DNA of 64,000 bases from Sipunculus nudus (Eukaryota > Annelida > Sipuncula > Golfingiida > Sipunculidae). A program made the position numbers and the translations under genes. The notes beneath the pieces were generated by a model, which was not told the origin of the DNA, ran no database searches, and worked only from the letters and a program-made list of their open reading frames with translations. Where the stretch lies: positions 75,817,056 through 75,881,055 of the forward strand of contig CM049310.1 in the NCBI GenBank assembly GCA_026874595.1, in the 5' to 3' direction. Shown here piece by piece: positions 11,916 through 27,200 of the stretch. Positions within the stretch are counted from its first letter, which is position 1. Every line of letters begins with the position of its first letter.

Positions 11916-14900
11916 TTTATATATTAGTAAGTACAATACTTAATTTACATAATACAGTGTCACTGAGGAGGGCTGCCATGAAGTGATGAACTATGTATTG
12001 TCCCACAATGCTCAATGGCCATTCAATGGCGAAAGTGCTGCAAATGCAATGAAGATTTGAACAGAGATCAGTCCGAGCGATCATCTCCAAGCTTCAAGGA
12101 GTTTTAGGCTGAAATTGAAGGATTTCTGGAACTTTCAAATTTGTAGCACCAAGAATAACTAAGTAGTGGATCACAAATGGCAGTAACCTTGTGACTGTAT
12201 GTGGCTGCCATGCATAAATCACTTCACAAGGCCTGCCCACTAACAATCCAGCTGTGAATAAGTTTGGCAAAAAGTCATAGATCTCTTGAACTTTAAATCA
12301 AATTGCAGCAAATTCACCAGTGTAGGGCATGTTTTAGATGTTCTGTACAACAAAGCGACCTAATTAGTCTCATACACCTGGTACAGATAACATGATTTCA
12401 CAAAGAACATAAGAAAACAAAACTGGAGGACACAGATACTGTTACACCATTACACACAAACATTACAAACACGCACCATATACTAACCTCTTGCATATAC
12501 TAACTAACAAGTATGAAAAAACCACTATTAAAATTTGAAGGAACTCCTGAACTTGTAACACATGTTCCTATGTTGAGTATATACCATATTCTACTGCAAT
12601 CAAGAGTTGGCACAGGCTGAGTTAATTTTATCAGCCACTGAGCCAGGTGTTGTCTGACATATATACATATATATATATATATGTTGTCTAGTACAGTGTT
12701 TTAGAGACCTATGCTAGTGGTGTAAAGGAAGTACAACAACTTGAGGAGCAGAAATAATGGACAATGGTGTAGTTTAACAATTTTTGTTGCAAGACTTTTC
12801 CTTGGTCATGTACCCATATTGTAATGATATAATTACTCTTTTTATTAAAGAGGAGATGTTTACATACAGAATATTAAAGGTTGTATATTGGATATTACTA
12901 TTAGTTAGCGGGTTTGCAAGTATGTGTTAATTGCTACAATATTTCATTGTTGACCACAACAGTATTTATGACATCACTGATGTCATCGTGTAAACACTAC
13001 CCTGTGCTGATGATGTACCCTTGTATTCAAAAAATTTATCTTCTGTAACCTTATTTTTGTATATGTAAATTTTTCCTTAATCAGACAAAAAAAATTAAAT
13101 GTTTAAAATATAAGTACATGCCTGTGACAAAGCTTTAGGGGAAAACGCTATACTTCATTATTACCAAAATAGTACACAGTGATTTATTCTTTAGTTGCTT
13201 GCTGGTATGAGCAAATCCAGTTGATGATAAGAAACTAGATCAGTATGTCACACTCATTTGATAAATACCTTAAGAGTCTGCACAGGAAAATTCTTTTACA
13301 GTGCGACTTCACTCCTCATATGACCATGCAAAGACTTAAAGCTCTCTACTTGAACACAGATATGTGAAAAATGTTTGAACACTCAATGCAGTTTATAATG
13401 ATTACTGATGGTGCCTGGTCTTTCTAAGCCCATATCAAGTTAGTATCAATGGAAATGATGATAAAGTGAGAATTCTGATGTAATCAAAAGATTAATTTAG
13501 ATTAATTAAAAAAATTTTTTTTTTTTTACAAAATTCAATATTAGATGTACATGGTTCTGGAGCATCGCACATTTCTGAAATTTCTCAAAATTATATAAAT
13601 CCAAATTAAATTCAGCAATATTATATGCTTAAACTGTGGTCTCTCTTAGAAAGACAGGGCATGAAATAAATCTTAAGTAGCACTACAAATACATGCAAAT
13701 TTATAATTGTAACTACTATAAAATTTATAATTATAATAACAAATTTATAATAATCATGAATAAAGTTTGTTACTGCTGCACAAGGTTCCAAACAAATATA
13801 CAGCAACTTTTGAAAATAAAGGCTCAGTGAATACTGGTTTTTAATTTTTTTTTTTTACAAATCACACCTTACAGATTTCTTTTCGGCTTATTTATTTACA
13901 TATTTTTTTTTTAATTAGTTCAGGAATAACACTGCAACTGGAAAACTGGCTGCCAACCGAATAGATTTCCAAACACTGCCAGCATATATCACGTGTAATG
14001 TCACTCTAATTTCTGATATCCTGACACTGCTAATTCAATCTAGGACATAACATTAAGTGTGTATAAAAGAAATAGGAACATCAGTGTTCTGTACCTAAGA
14101 CTAAACATTAGAACCTTGTCAAGAACAAGTAGCCTCTACTTTTCAAGGACAAGGGTGGCGTGATATTAATTATATACATACACATATAATTAATATTAAG
14201 GAAAAGCAGATTAATCCATTACTCTAGGGACTATGTCCCATCTTATGGTGGATATTGTGTCTGCATATTTCTGGGGAATATATCAGTCCTCAAGGCATGG
14301 CAACAACTTGCTTATGCCATATAAGGAAATGTTAAGATTCCCCTGTCTCCTGAGAATGAGTTGTGATAGCCTCCATGTCAACCAATGACATAATCGTATC
14401 CCATCAGCCCCAATGTGGCTGGCCTAAACACATGACTCAAGACTTGGCTTTCACATATAAAACATTGGCACTCCTTTTTTCTCGATAATCAAACATTATC
14501 AAATCTCCAACATGCATCCCTGTATTGCTTGTGAACACTGGCTGACGCCAAGTCACCACAAACATCCACTGCTGCTCCTTGTTTTGACTGCGACAGCCCT
14601 GTAAATGTTTCACAGTGTGTACTGTACCATGCTGCGGTCTTTTCATTCCCGTGGTTAGTATGGATGTAGCCTTTAAAAGCAAGCAATTGGTCCGTTCTCC
14701 ACACTTCCACCATCGGCACTGTCAGCTGATATTATATTAATGAATGTTATTAACACATGCTTTATGGACCACACGCACCATGCTCTTAGGAGATCACTGG
14801 GCATTAATTTACACAGAATTATGTGGTGTGTCCTATCACTCCTGTTCTGTTTGCCACATATCCCACCAAGCATCATTCCTTCGACTGATTCTGGATGCAT

Positions 14901-14978
14901 GCACCATCGGAAGATGTCTAATGTCACCTGAAAAATCATACGACCCTGGCGCTTCACACTGGACCGGCCCAGAAGCCA

Positions 14979-15201
14979 TCATAACATCTCCTCAAATGAA
15001 GCCATCAGTTCACTTTGCGCATTCATGTCTATCTGATTGGCCATAGCTGCTCGTCGTCTGCGCTCCATTTCTTTCAACCTTTCTCGTTCCTTGGCAGCTT
15101 TGACTTTGGCCTGTTCCTGTTTCTGTTCTTGCTGTTGTTTTACGAGATCATGTTGCTGAGTATGCTGCGCTCTTTCTAAAGCCTCCTCTTCTTCCCTCTC
15201 T
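14979..15201 (-). CDS. BRD4: BET terminal exon: P-TEFb-interacting tail and stop
   Basis: 223 nt (1 + 73 codons + stop TGA). An E/R/Q-rich helix leads to [20 protein letters not shown] and ASFEEML. It matches the C-terminal end of long BRD4 (RRREAM-x-x-x-IDMNFQSDL-x-x-FEE in human), which contacts P-TEFb. The last residues differ: human ends FEENLF, here FEEML. Acceptor ATTACAG. Confidence 0.97.
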
Positions 15202-18200
15202 CTGTAATGACCAAGCAAATCCATCAAATCAAAGTTAATTATTCTTATCATTAGGCAACAGAAACTGTTTTGCCAAATAGGTAAAAGCACATCATTACAA
15301 AACAATATGTTATCTGCATTTTACATCTTATTTTCTTAAAAAGAAAAGTGGCCGGAGCTAGAAATCTGCAAATATTTACCGAAATCAAAATTTAAATTTT
15401 TTTTATTGAGGTTGACAAATTGACACCCATGCTGCCTGAGAAACAAACATTCTATTCTCCTTGTACTTGCTTTAAAAAATCTGTACTGTGAATAGTGTTG
15501 TGATGGGGGTCTTATCCAAGAGGTGTACCCTAACAGAAGTTTATATTAACAATACTGCCAAATAATGTGAATAATATGAATAAAAACGTATTCTTATCTG
15601 TATACTAAGTAGCTAACAGGCAGCTTCAAGTTTACAATCTGATGTTTCTCAATTTTGCACAACCTGTTCTGGTTGAAAAAAAAAGGCAGTTATTTTGATA
15701 AATAGATTTAAAAATTCAGTTTAATTCTGCACACATATTGACTGCTGTAGTCATTTCTCAATACATCCTCAACTGCTATGTCTGTCTTTACTGAGCGTAA
15801 TGACAGGTCTGTCACCCACTCCATCCCTGAAGTATTTATCATCAAATCTGAGAATTACTGACCGCTGCCGCTCCCTCTCGGCTCTCATTCTGTCCCTGTT
15901 AATTTTCTCCTGTTGTTGCTTTCTCATGGTTTCCTTCTCCTTCCAAGCCCGTTCCTAAATAAATAAACAGAAGATAATGACAAATTTTAAACACACATAC
16001 CCTTTTAACACCATACATTGCAATTTAGATAAAGAAATCATGTTGCAAAAGCAGTGAGGAATCCTGGATGTAAGGAAGCTGCTATGTTTATTATGTGCCA
16101 TGAAACATAGCCAGGTACTTGAGAAAATGAGGTCACAGTGACCTAGTTTCAGGCAGGATAAGACAACTTGACAAAAGTTAACTGTATGCAAAATTTTTCT
16201 CTTGTGACAAGATAGTGTCTCATTCAAACTAACCATTCCTTCTCTTTCAAATCAACCATGACCATGTTTGCTAATGGCACTGTGTCAATTAAGATCAAGT
16301 ATATCCTGCAATAGCCAGTCAAACATTCAGGAAGGTTTAAAGACCAACTTACTCTCTCCTCTTTTTCTTTAGCTTGCCGCTTGAACAATTCAAAACTGTC
16401 CATTGTTGTTGATTTTCGAGATTTCTGCCCACCGCTGGCCATGTTTGCCAAATTTGACCATGATCCCATGTTCTTTATCTTCACATCCTGTTGTGAATTA
16501 TTAAACAAGTACATTAATTCTATAATCATTTGACAAGTCAAGAAGTTATCAATAAACAAATATACATGCACAGTTTGGTCTTGCACAGTTTTTATGAAGT
16601 GAGAGTTCCCTAGAGGTAATCGCATTTTGAAAGTGAATAATGTAGATACTGGAATAACCAGACTTTCAGTTGAAATTTAGCAACTTATGGAATTGTAACT
16701 GAAAAACATTTTAAGATAAACAACAGTGTTTTGATAGACATTGACTTTTTGTAGCATATAATGCAGATATTACTGAATTTAGAATCTAAATTATGTCAAA
16801 GGATTTTTAGAGAGCTACTTTTGTGTGCAAATAATCACTGGACTAACTCAAAACACTGGATATGTCAATCACTGTACTTGCCACCTTGGCCTTGGGATAT
16901 CAAAATCACTAGACCATCTTATTATATACATCTCTGTGCAAATATTACCTTTTTGTTCTGTGCTCCTGGACCACGCGGCTCTGGTTTCTTGCCTGGCGCA
17001 GAGCTTGGTGCGTTGGAACCGAACATAATGCCAACCCCACTTGAGGCTAAAGAATATTGTTCAAGAGTAAAAAAATTGTATTTAAGATTTCAGTTTGTGA
17101 ATAAAATTGAAGCACTGCAATTCAGAGTCACAATCTACAAATATGATTAAAAGAATGTGATACAAAGTTCAATTCCAGAAATGATTATCTTTAATACCCT
17201 TACTTTCTCTGAAGCAACTAAATTATAAAGTTTTGCTGAAAATTTGGGTGCAGATATTGTAATATATCTGAATCAAAGTTTACGAAATTAAAAAAAAAAA
17301 AGAGATATATTCCTGGGTATGGACCTTGGCTAGACATTTCAAACAAAACTTTGTTTACAGTTTAATCCATAAGATCCTTTTTTTTTTGCAAAATGTACAA
17401 TCAAAATCCAACTAAACAGAGGATTTATCATAAAGTACAACATCAAATGCTAAATTATCAGCAAGTATATTGATAGTGTGAATCATATGTAGCAGAATGC
17501 CTGGCTTGAATTACTGACATTTTTTGGGATGGTGGAAAAACTTTTATTAAAAAAATTAGAGCTGCAATTGAAGTGGCTAAGTTAAGTTTTCTTGTTTTAA
17601 TGAAAAGAAATTTTCCATGAAATTATTTTCATAATATAGGCTCTGTTTTATTTAAACTCAAGCCATGCTATACATATGATCTTTAAATGGATTACTGAAG
17701 AGACAAGAATTCCATATGGCAGCAAATTCAATTAGGTCATTGTATGAATTGATAGAGGAGTCCATCCCTTCACATTTCACAAGTAATCATAAATTTTGAC
17801 AGTCTAAAATGTGAAAACACCTGCTGTGAAAAAATAGCAAACCAGAAACCATAGGATGTACATTATTGTAAAACTACACAACTTTACAAAGGAACCATGG
17901 GTCATGGCCCTCAGCTCATTATTTAAAATCTTAGCAAATGGAAAAGGATTAATTTCGATTGTTAGATATTTGCATTTGAAAAGTTAAGAGGAACAGAGTC
18001 ACCCTGTAATTTCTTCAAATTATGCAATTCTGACCTAATTCCCAACAACAGAAAATATACTGAAAAATCATTATGCCAACTATGAAAGATATAACACCAA
18101 TGGCTTTAATATTAGACCATCATGAAGTGTAACAAAAGGTTTTCTCAAAGATATCAGGTCACACTGACATAATTTCAGGTAAGATAACAGTTTTTGTCAT

Positions 18201-21200
18201 TAAGTAATTAAATGCATAATTTCAGGTATAGTGGTTTTGATTTGTGCCCTGTTAATGGACATGCAGTTGGCTGGATAACAGACAATGGACCATCCTTTAC
18301 TTTAGATGACTTCCAGTCAGCTGAGTTAAACATCTAAAGACTTTTCCTGTAGCTCTGAATGATTAAAATTATTCCCAGCTGGAATTTAAATTTTGTGGTC
18401 AAAGATATGTCTCAGGTTACCAATGAATATGGATATAATTTACCAAATTTTCCATACTATGATAGCATGATATCCCATCCCATATCCCTCTCCAGCCCCT
18501 TCCCCAAATATACATGAAGCATATAGGTGCTTATTGGGAATGTTGGCTTGTGCTTTAATATGAAGGGTACACAAATTTATTGTACATTTTTTTTTTATAA
18601 ATGGTTGATACATAATTCTTAATTGGCACCATAAAAATTTTAATACATGTGTGCAATTATGAAGAGACCTAAATGTATGAGACCTTGTCTTGTCTCAAGT
18701 TGTTACAGGTAAATATAACAGCTCAGTGCAGGTATCATTTTCTGTGATATCAACAATATCTAAAATCTACCTAAGTAAACTAAAGCTGTGATAACCAATG
18801 TGTTTTGAACATTCAAGATTATAACAGACAAACTGAAACAAGGGACCTATGGGTCACGACGCTCAGCTGTTATATATAATAAAAAAATATTTTTTAGAAA
18901 TGAGGCACATGCTGGTTTTGTGTGGTAATAAATATAAGCTGTATTATGAGTTGTGGGTGTTTAGCTTATGTATGATTTTGATAGTATCTTTGGAGACAGG
19001 GAAGAGGATTGATTTCATTTATTTTATTAACAAATGGAGTGCTATTGTGACACAGATTTTGACTTGGCCATATAACTTATAAGCAGAACATATAATATAA
19101 GAGTTTAACTATTTATTAAAAAATTACAAATATTGTCCCAAATATAATTTCTATTAAAAATAATAAGAGAATCATATGATTTTTTAAAATGAAATATAAC
19201 TGATATGATTATTAAAATAATATTAAAGAATATATTCATGAATGCATTCATGAATACATTTTGAAAGTATTTGCACAAGAATTCATATACTTTCATTTTT
19301 ACCTGAATTCCCATTCTTTATGCAAGAAATTTTATAATGGAGTACATAATCATATTCGTATTTAAATACAATTACAAAGTATTTGTCTGGTATTTATTCA
19401 GTTTTCACCAAACAATGATTTTGAGAATCCAGAATATACAAAATTCACACATTTAAATAATGATCATAAGTACCTGGTTTTATGGCTTTTATTTATATTA
19501 AAAAATAACTGTAAAAAATTCATTTTGGACTAATTTCACATCAATGTACACACTAGACACAGTAGGAATCTAGATTAATATTATCAACTGCATCTTTGTC
19601 TATCATTAATTTCCTTCATATAATCCCTAATGATTAGTAATGAATAATATGATTTACTTCTTTATCATTAAAAATGAACTGAAAAATGCCATAGGTGACT
19701 GCATTGTGTTATTTGGAATATGTGACATTCTACCCATCGATACAAGATTCTTATATCATCAGTAACTGCAAGTTAATTTCCTGTTATTATAAACTAACAA
19801 ATTCCTTTTCTATTTTTCTTTAATTTGTTATTAAAAACCAAGAAAAATTTATTAATTTATTGTTTATTGTTATGTTGTTGGTTAAAACTACTAGATAAGT
19901 TGGGTTGGACGCCTGGATCAACTGTGGCTGGCCATAAGCTGCCTGGATTCTCGCCTCAAGCGTGCATAATTTGATGAAAGGTCAACAAGGTCAACATACA
20001 GGTGACTCAAGAGGGGCTGGAGAGAGCCAAAGTCTGACAGGGTCTCATAAAAAACATTAATAAAAGCTACAATATTTGGCCAATTTCTTTCAGCTTTCTA
20101 AACTAAAAAGCTGAAATCCTTATGTGTGCATGATATGAAAATTATATCAACAGTGCTCTCAGGAAACAAACGTGCCATGGTCACAGTTGGGCAAAATTTA
20201 AGGTACTAATTTTATATTTATACTAATAACTTATAAAATTTGAAAAATTCAGAACTAATTTTGGGTATTCAATCTTGATTAAATAATGTTACAGCCCTGA
20301 CAATAAAATCTCTAGCTTCAGCAATGCCCTTGTTAAGGGAGTAAATATATTTCTTGATTTTTTACAAAGTGCATTATGTTTGGGCCCATAACTTAAAAAA
20401 AATACACAATACTGACATCATTTCTGGCATGTGCATAGCGAATGTATAGAAAAATATGTATATTATATATGATCAAAGTCAGATCAGTGGTTTTGATATT
20501 AGGCAGTCTTAAAGTGTAACAATGGGTTTTTAATGGAAAAATGAAGTTTTTCATTGATATCTCGAAGGAATTAAGTCCTAGTGACCAAATTCTTGGCATG
20601 GTAGGGGATTTTGGAGAAATCTAACTGTATGCCAAATTTAAGGAACTTAGAGCTGAAGCTCGGGAGCTGAGCTCTAGCAAACTGCATAACACTAGCAATA
20701 TGTGACATGGTGCTTGAAAACTTGAATAAAATCTACAGTTTTTGATCAACTGGTTTCAAATTTTTGGTGTTAACAGTTGAAATGCTACCAAAAACATGCT
20801 GTGAAAATTGAATCCACAGCAGTTACAGCAAAAAAACGTGCCATGGTCAAAGTTGGGCAAAATTTAAGGTACCAATTTTTTATTTTTGCTAATATTTTAA
20901 AAAATTTAAAAGATTTTGATCTAATTTTGGGTAAACAATTTAATTTTGATTAATAAAAGTAATATTACTAGAAAAAAAGTGCTTAGCTTTAACAAGTTTT
21001 GTGTTAAGTGATAAAATTTCTTTCCTGATTATTTACAAAATGCATTATGTTTGGGCCCATAACTTTTTTAAATTATATAATACAGACCTAATTTCTGGCA
21101 TGTACATAGGAATTATATAGAGGATTATTTATAGGAAATATGAGGAAAAACAGATGAGTGGTTTTGATATTAGGCAGTCCTGAAGTGTGAAAATAGGTTT

Positions 21201-24200
21201 TTAATAAAAAATTGAGGTTTTTCCTTAATTTCTCAAAGGAATGAAGTCGCAAAGACCCAGTTTTCGGCTTGGTAGGAGATCTTGGGGACATCTAACATTA
21301 TGCTAAATTTTGGATTCCTAGGTCTTACGGTTTCAAAACATGCCACATCTACGGACAGACGGACGGACAGACGGACGGACGACGGACAATGGACCACAAC
21401 TATAGCTCAGATGACTTATAGTCAGCTGAGCTAAAAATGTGAATCACATACAGACCAGACACACAGATGTTTTATCCCCCCCCTAAAAACAAGAATACTG
21501 CAAATGTGCATTATAGGCCTGTTGTGTATCTGGTGACCTCTGACCTCATTAAATATGGGTGAATTTTGATGAGAAGGTAATTCAGGTGAGAAACTCTATT
21601 GGTAATTATGTAAAATGAGTTTCATGAAAATTGATAGGATTTTCTGCAAGTCACCACAGTGCCTGCTAAGTGAGTTGACCTCTGACCTCTTTAAATACAC
21701 ATGGATGTTGCTGGAAATGAAACTTAGGCGAGATATTTTTATTAACATTTCTGATGAGTTTAATCAAAATCCTTCATATTCTTCATAAGTTATGGCAGTC
21801 ACAGCACAAAGTAGCTATAATAATGACACTTCAAAACAGCCTGGTAATCGCTGACCTCATTAAATATGCGCGAAATCTGCTGAGAATTTAATTGAGGTGG
21901 AAAAACTCCTTTGGTAAATATGTATACTGAGTTTCAGGAAAATCCAAAGGATTTTTGTTAAAGTCACCATAGTGCCTCCAAAGTGCAGTGACCTTTGACC
22001 TCATTAAATATGCGTTGATTTTGCTGGAAATCAAACTTAGGCGAGATATTTTATTTATCAATATTTTTTATGAGTTTATCAAAATCTTTCATATTCTTAG
22101 TAATTTATCGCGGCGACAGCACAAAGAATCCTAGTGACCCATGACCTTATTAAATATGCCTGGATTTTGCCGATTATCAAACTCAGCCGAGATAATATGG
22201 TGGTCAGTAGTTATGGCGAGTTTGGTGAAAATCCATCAAAGCCCCGGAAAGTTATTGTGGCAACACTAAAAGTTAACGGACGGATGGACTGAGGGACAGT
22301 GGGTATACTATTATACTTTCGTCATATGACAGGCTTATAAAAATGTAAAATATCATTTAAGATGAAAATTATTTCATGGTCTGTGAAAAAATTAGAAAAA
22401 ATAATTGCCAGGAAGTCACATGTCTATTGAATAGTTGAGAAAATGTAGTTTTTAAGTTGCAGTGCCTTGAGAAGCTGTGACTGCAATATCCTGAATTTTG
22501 CACATTTTCCCACACCAGAACAAATTGCAGCAAAATCTTGAGCACAAACAAGATCCATTTCATGTGCACTGAACCAGCAAGCTAATACGTCTATGTTCTT
22601 ATACATGCATTATAAGCTTGATATAAGGTAAAACAATACAAAAGCATAAGTTTTTTTTCCAGAAATTTTTGTTTATATTTTTTAAAGGTTAAAAGAGACA
22701 GCTGGATTCGGAATGCATAGCCAAACTGTAAGCTTCCCCAGGGTAAATTAACTAACAGAAGAATTAAGTTTCTCAAAAATCATTTTAATGACAGCTGCTT
22801 ACAGACTGTGGCTCCAGGCGGTGCTGGCTTTGGACTTGGCTTCGGGCTCATGGAGTCATCACAACCTATGAAGAACTTGGGTTTTTCCGCCACCGGAGCG
22901 GGCACGGTCAGAGCCGGGGGTGATAAAGGTTTTTCTGGTAATGGTCTCTGTATGGTCTGAGGAACAAGAGGTGGTGGTGATGTCGGGGGAGGCTTCGTCG
23001 TCGTCGACTGTGTCAGTAATGTGCCTAAAGCACTATTCTGTGGAATAACTGAAAATTAAAACAAACATTTTTGTAAAACCATATACTGAAGCATAGTAAT
23101 ACAATATTTAGAGGCATTTCTGTAGTAAAATCCTTGTTTCATAAAAAAAAATTTCTTTTCAGTTAGAACAGCTGAAATCTTCTTTACATGGGCAGTGCTG
23201 ACCTGGCGGCAAGTTAGACTGACACACTGATAACTTCAAACTTGAAAAAGAATAACTTCACTTAACTGAACCAGATGTAAACTATTCTTTCTTCACACTA
23301 TTGTTCATAACATATAAAATGAAATTAATATCTAACAATCTTAGAGTGAAATAAATCAAATTTCAGATCAATTTCACATAAATTATGGCCTAGAGTAGTA
23401 TGGTTGTAGTATCAGCTGATATGGTCCACATATCTAACCAAGATACCATGATAGTATAAAAGGATTCTTAACACAAGAATAATTCTTCAAAGACTGTAAT
23501 ATAAAATGGCTTGAAAACAAATAAATTGATAGATAAGACATTTGCTGGCACTCACTTGGCGCTTTAGGCTGAGGTTTGGGTGTGGCTGTTGCAATTGGTC
23601 TGCTGGGTTGTTGAGGTAGCACATGACTGGCTTGGCGTGTAGGGGCTGGAGGACCTGTAACACAATACAAAAGTTAACAGTACTTGACATTAAGTTGTGC
23701 GAGTACTGGCCCATGACCATACTACTCTAGGCCATAATAGACAATAAACCAGTTCAAATGTTCATTATTGATTAAATTTCAATTTAGTATTTGTAAAGAT
23801 AAATGTACAAATCATTTAAGATAAGATTAATTATCAATATGACTTCATTCCTCCAAATACGAAAACAGCTCACTGAAGTTCAGATTCAAGTCTTTCTGAG
23901 AAGAGTATTATTGGACCCACTTGCCCAGTCAGGCAAGTTGAAGCAAATTTTGTTGCCCTATCACCATTTAAAGGAACTTTTACTTGCCCTGGGCAAGCAG
24001 CCACCTACTAATGGCAAGAGTTAACATTCTGCTAATATCACATGTTAGATAAGGTAGCATTATGTCACATAAGCGTAAAAACCCTCATGTCAAACCAGAC
24101 ACTAGTTAGCATCATTTCACTCATGACAGACCTAGTTGGTACAAAACCACACACTAATAACCAGGCACAGCGTAATTTCAAATTTATATTTTAGATTTCA

Positions 24201-27200
24201 GTTAAACTGAATTTATTACACATGATAAGCATATTTTACAAGGGATTATATTCTGCAGTGAACTGGCATTTGGGTCACTTAAGGGGTGACCACTTTTAAC
24301 ACTTTTGCCAGTTTGTTTTGCCACACGTCCACCAGAGGGCAGCATGCTATGAATATCATGCCACTACCTCCAAGCCCTCTAAATGAAGTAGTGTCGTCAT
24401 TAAGGAAAAAAAAGAGTATGAAGACCTCCCAGGCAAAATGCTGCATATGGAGAGCCTGTGTGGCTCACTTAGCATACTTTAATGGTACTATGACAGAAGA
24501 CAATGAAATAAGTAAAAATCTGGCAGACATCAGCTTGTGTCTGGCGTATCCATTTAAAATGTCTAGTTATTGTCATGCTGACTGTCATAGGGAAAAAGTT
24601 GAAGGCTGTTAAAGTCAAATTGTGCTATCTTCATATGACTGATTTATGGTTGCAGGTTTAACTCACAACAGTTGCAGAAAGGATGTACAATGGTGGAATA
24701 TTTGTTGGATTGTTGTGTGTTTAACAATCTTAACAATCTGAGGAGGACCTATGAGAATGAGCAGATATTCTTGTCCCCTATCTGTCAATCAATGTCAATC
24801 TTCGATTTTTAGGTAACATGACATATGTTATTATTTATAACATCAATCTTTTGCCTATTGACTTCAAGACGTACAGGAATGGTCGCCGGATAACATACAA
24901 AAAATGCTAACGAGGCTAGATTATGAATGATCTTTCACCTGTGTAGATAAGCATCTTATTAACGACCATTTCAATTTTATGATAATTTCCCATTCACCAA
25001 TATTGCCAATTTGATACCCTTGTGAATAAATAGCCAATACATTATGTGTCTGTTCAGACACTTGTATATCGTGATTTGTAATGGTTCAGAAAACACATGG
25101 CAATTACCTGGTGTTACAGGTTCTTTCTTGGGTTCTGGCTGCAACGTAGGCATCGCCTTAACCTGGACTACGGGGGCTTTAGAGGGAGACTTTGCTGGAG
25201 ATGACTTGATTGGAGATTTCCCTGTACCTTTCTGTAAAGTAAGAACAAAGGATTAACACAATCTGATATTTTATTTGTACTACATCTTTGGACTGTGAAA
25301 ATTAACTTTGTGTTATATCATATATAGCAACTACATGCTTGCACTTCAGAATTTACATTTAAAGATGGGCTAAAGATTCTCTTTGACTTATAAAAATATT
25401 AAATTGATTTTATCACCACCAAATTTTACAATATATGATTTTGTTATATTTTGAAAGAATGCTAAAATAATATGTTTCCTTTCTATCTGGACATAAAACC
25501 ATTTGCACACTCCCACTTAAGCTCAGATTCCATGTGCATGGCATGCGATATGTTGAATGCTTGTTGAGAGATTTCATATGTACTTGACCTGTGTGGCAGC
25601 ATGCTAAATTTCCTATATGTCACATCCAGTATACCATGCAGAACCAGCAAAATATTGCTACATGTAGCATTTCGTTTTGCCCGATAAGTGTTCAGCATGC
25701 CATATCCGTGTAAACAGAATCTCATCTTAACATTTAATCAACATGGATTTTTATCCGCAAGCCAGATCCGTATAAACAGAATCTCATCTTATTCATCCAG
25801 ATTCATATTAAGCCAGATCCGCATTCCGTGCATATGGAATCATAGCTTTACACTGCACTTACATCATATTAATTGGTTTACATATACAGCTCTTAAGTGT
25901 AAACAAAATTGATACCCTTACAAAAGAAAAGTTTACAGTTAAGACTTGTTTTTTACAAAAACTGTAAACAGAAATATTGATTACCTTGGGACCTGACTGG
26001 TTGGTGTTTAAATTGGACTGCTTTTTTGGAGATCCTGAAACAAAGATACAAACTGTTTGTAACACCATCACAGCATTCTCCAAGACCTTGCATATACTCA
26101 TCATCAGATAATTAGGAGCTGATGCTTGCACTGCCAGGGTTGTACACAGACTGGTACACTGGTGACACTGATGTGGTCATTGTTGTCTCATTTAAACTGG
26201 CAAACTGATGTCATTTTATATATTACCACTGTCCCTTAAACTACCCCTGTCCACCTGTTTTGTATTTTCTCATTTATGTCTGTAAAAATGCTGAGGACCA
26301 AGGATACAATTAATCATGTAATTACTGGTAACTATTGAGATTTATAATATTTCAACTTACATTGATATTCTTACAAACAATTTAAAACAGAATGTTAGGA
26401 ACATGTCTACCCTTAGCCACATATTTCAACGATCCACATGGCAGGGAGGAATGATGACATCAGGTCAAAACATGCTGTGTACAAAAAAGGGATGCATAAA
26501 TACCATGTCAATGACAAAGGGCTGCCAAAGGGCTGCCAACACGCTTTAACAGTGAAGCTTGTATTTTGTATTCCCCTTGTGCATGTGCTTCACTGTTACA
26601 TCACCAATATGTCATAACAACTTCCCTTTACATGTAAAGATGTTAACTTGATAGTGATGCCATGAATCACAGATATTTAAGGGACAATTCAACCAGGCCG
26701 CAAAGTGAATATTATTTATTTCAAATTTTGGTATGATACTAAAATTATGCAATTTCTTCTGGCTGCAGTTGGTGCAAATATTGTTCGGCCAGTTTATCTA
26801 TTGAAAAATAATGGCGATAAACAGGTGGACATGGTCAGTGGAACAGACTATAGTGGCCCATAAGCATTGGCATCAAGCTGGCACACTAAAACCATGGCAC
26901 ATAAAAAGTGAATGACATATACCTGAAAGCTTCATAAACATGCAGGAAAATTAAGTCATCAGAGAGTTCCTCATTAGAACAGCAAAAGATGGATATTGTA
27001 AACATTTTAACAGCAATAAATCCCTTTCAAAACTTCTAAGTTATAATTCTGAAACTCCTGTCCAAAAAGTGTCCCTCAGAAAGCATACATGTCTATATTT
27101 TTTAAAACTTGTGTTGGAATTTGTAAATAAACCCAAAGATATCTTAGGATATGTAATAGTGCCCCATTAATTTTATCTACAGGGAAACTTAAATAAATAG

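Larger units (their letters stand above)
7850..14978 (-). other. Repeat-poor region downstream of the BET stop: candidate long 3' UTR or intergenic DNA
   Basis: No coding pattern is seen on either strand and there are no Helentron-like copies, unlike most of the window. Many AATAAA motifs lie on the minus strand (for example at 13891-13896 and 7860-7865), so the polyadenylation site cannot be fixed. A 262-bp palindromic MITE (11654-11915) and a 27-bp minisatellite (9407-9481) are embedded. The freedom from repeats would suit a long 3' UTR but does not prove it. Confidence 0.35.
17047..22802 (-). other. BET intron (5.8 kb) with family C elements
   Basis: Contains two family C Helentron-like copies (17885-18328, 18837-21433) and the TGACCTCTGACCTC array (21490-22340). 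The remaining 17047-17884 and 22341-22802 show only AT-rich unique sequence. Confidence 0.85.

Noticed and set aside
14437-14957. Minus-strand open frames just after the BET stop
   Set aside because: They follow the stop codon, overlap in different frames, lack BET similarity and are best read as 3' UTR.
24286-24612. 108-residue plus-strand open frame
   Set aside because: No domain, no splice context and ordinary intron composition; judged chance.
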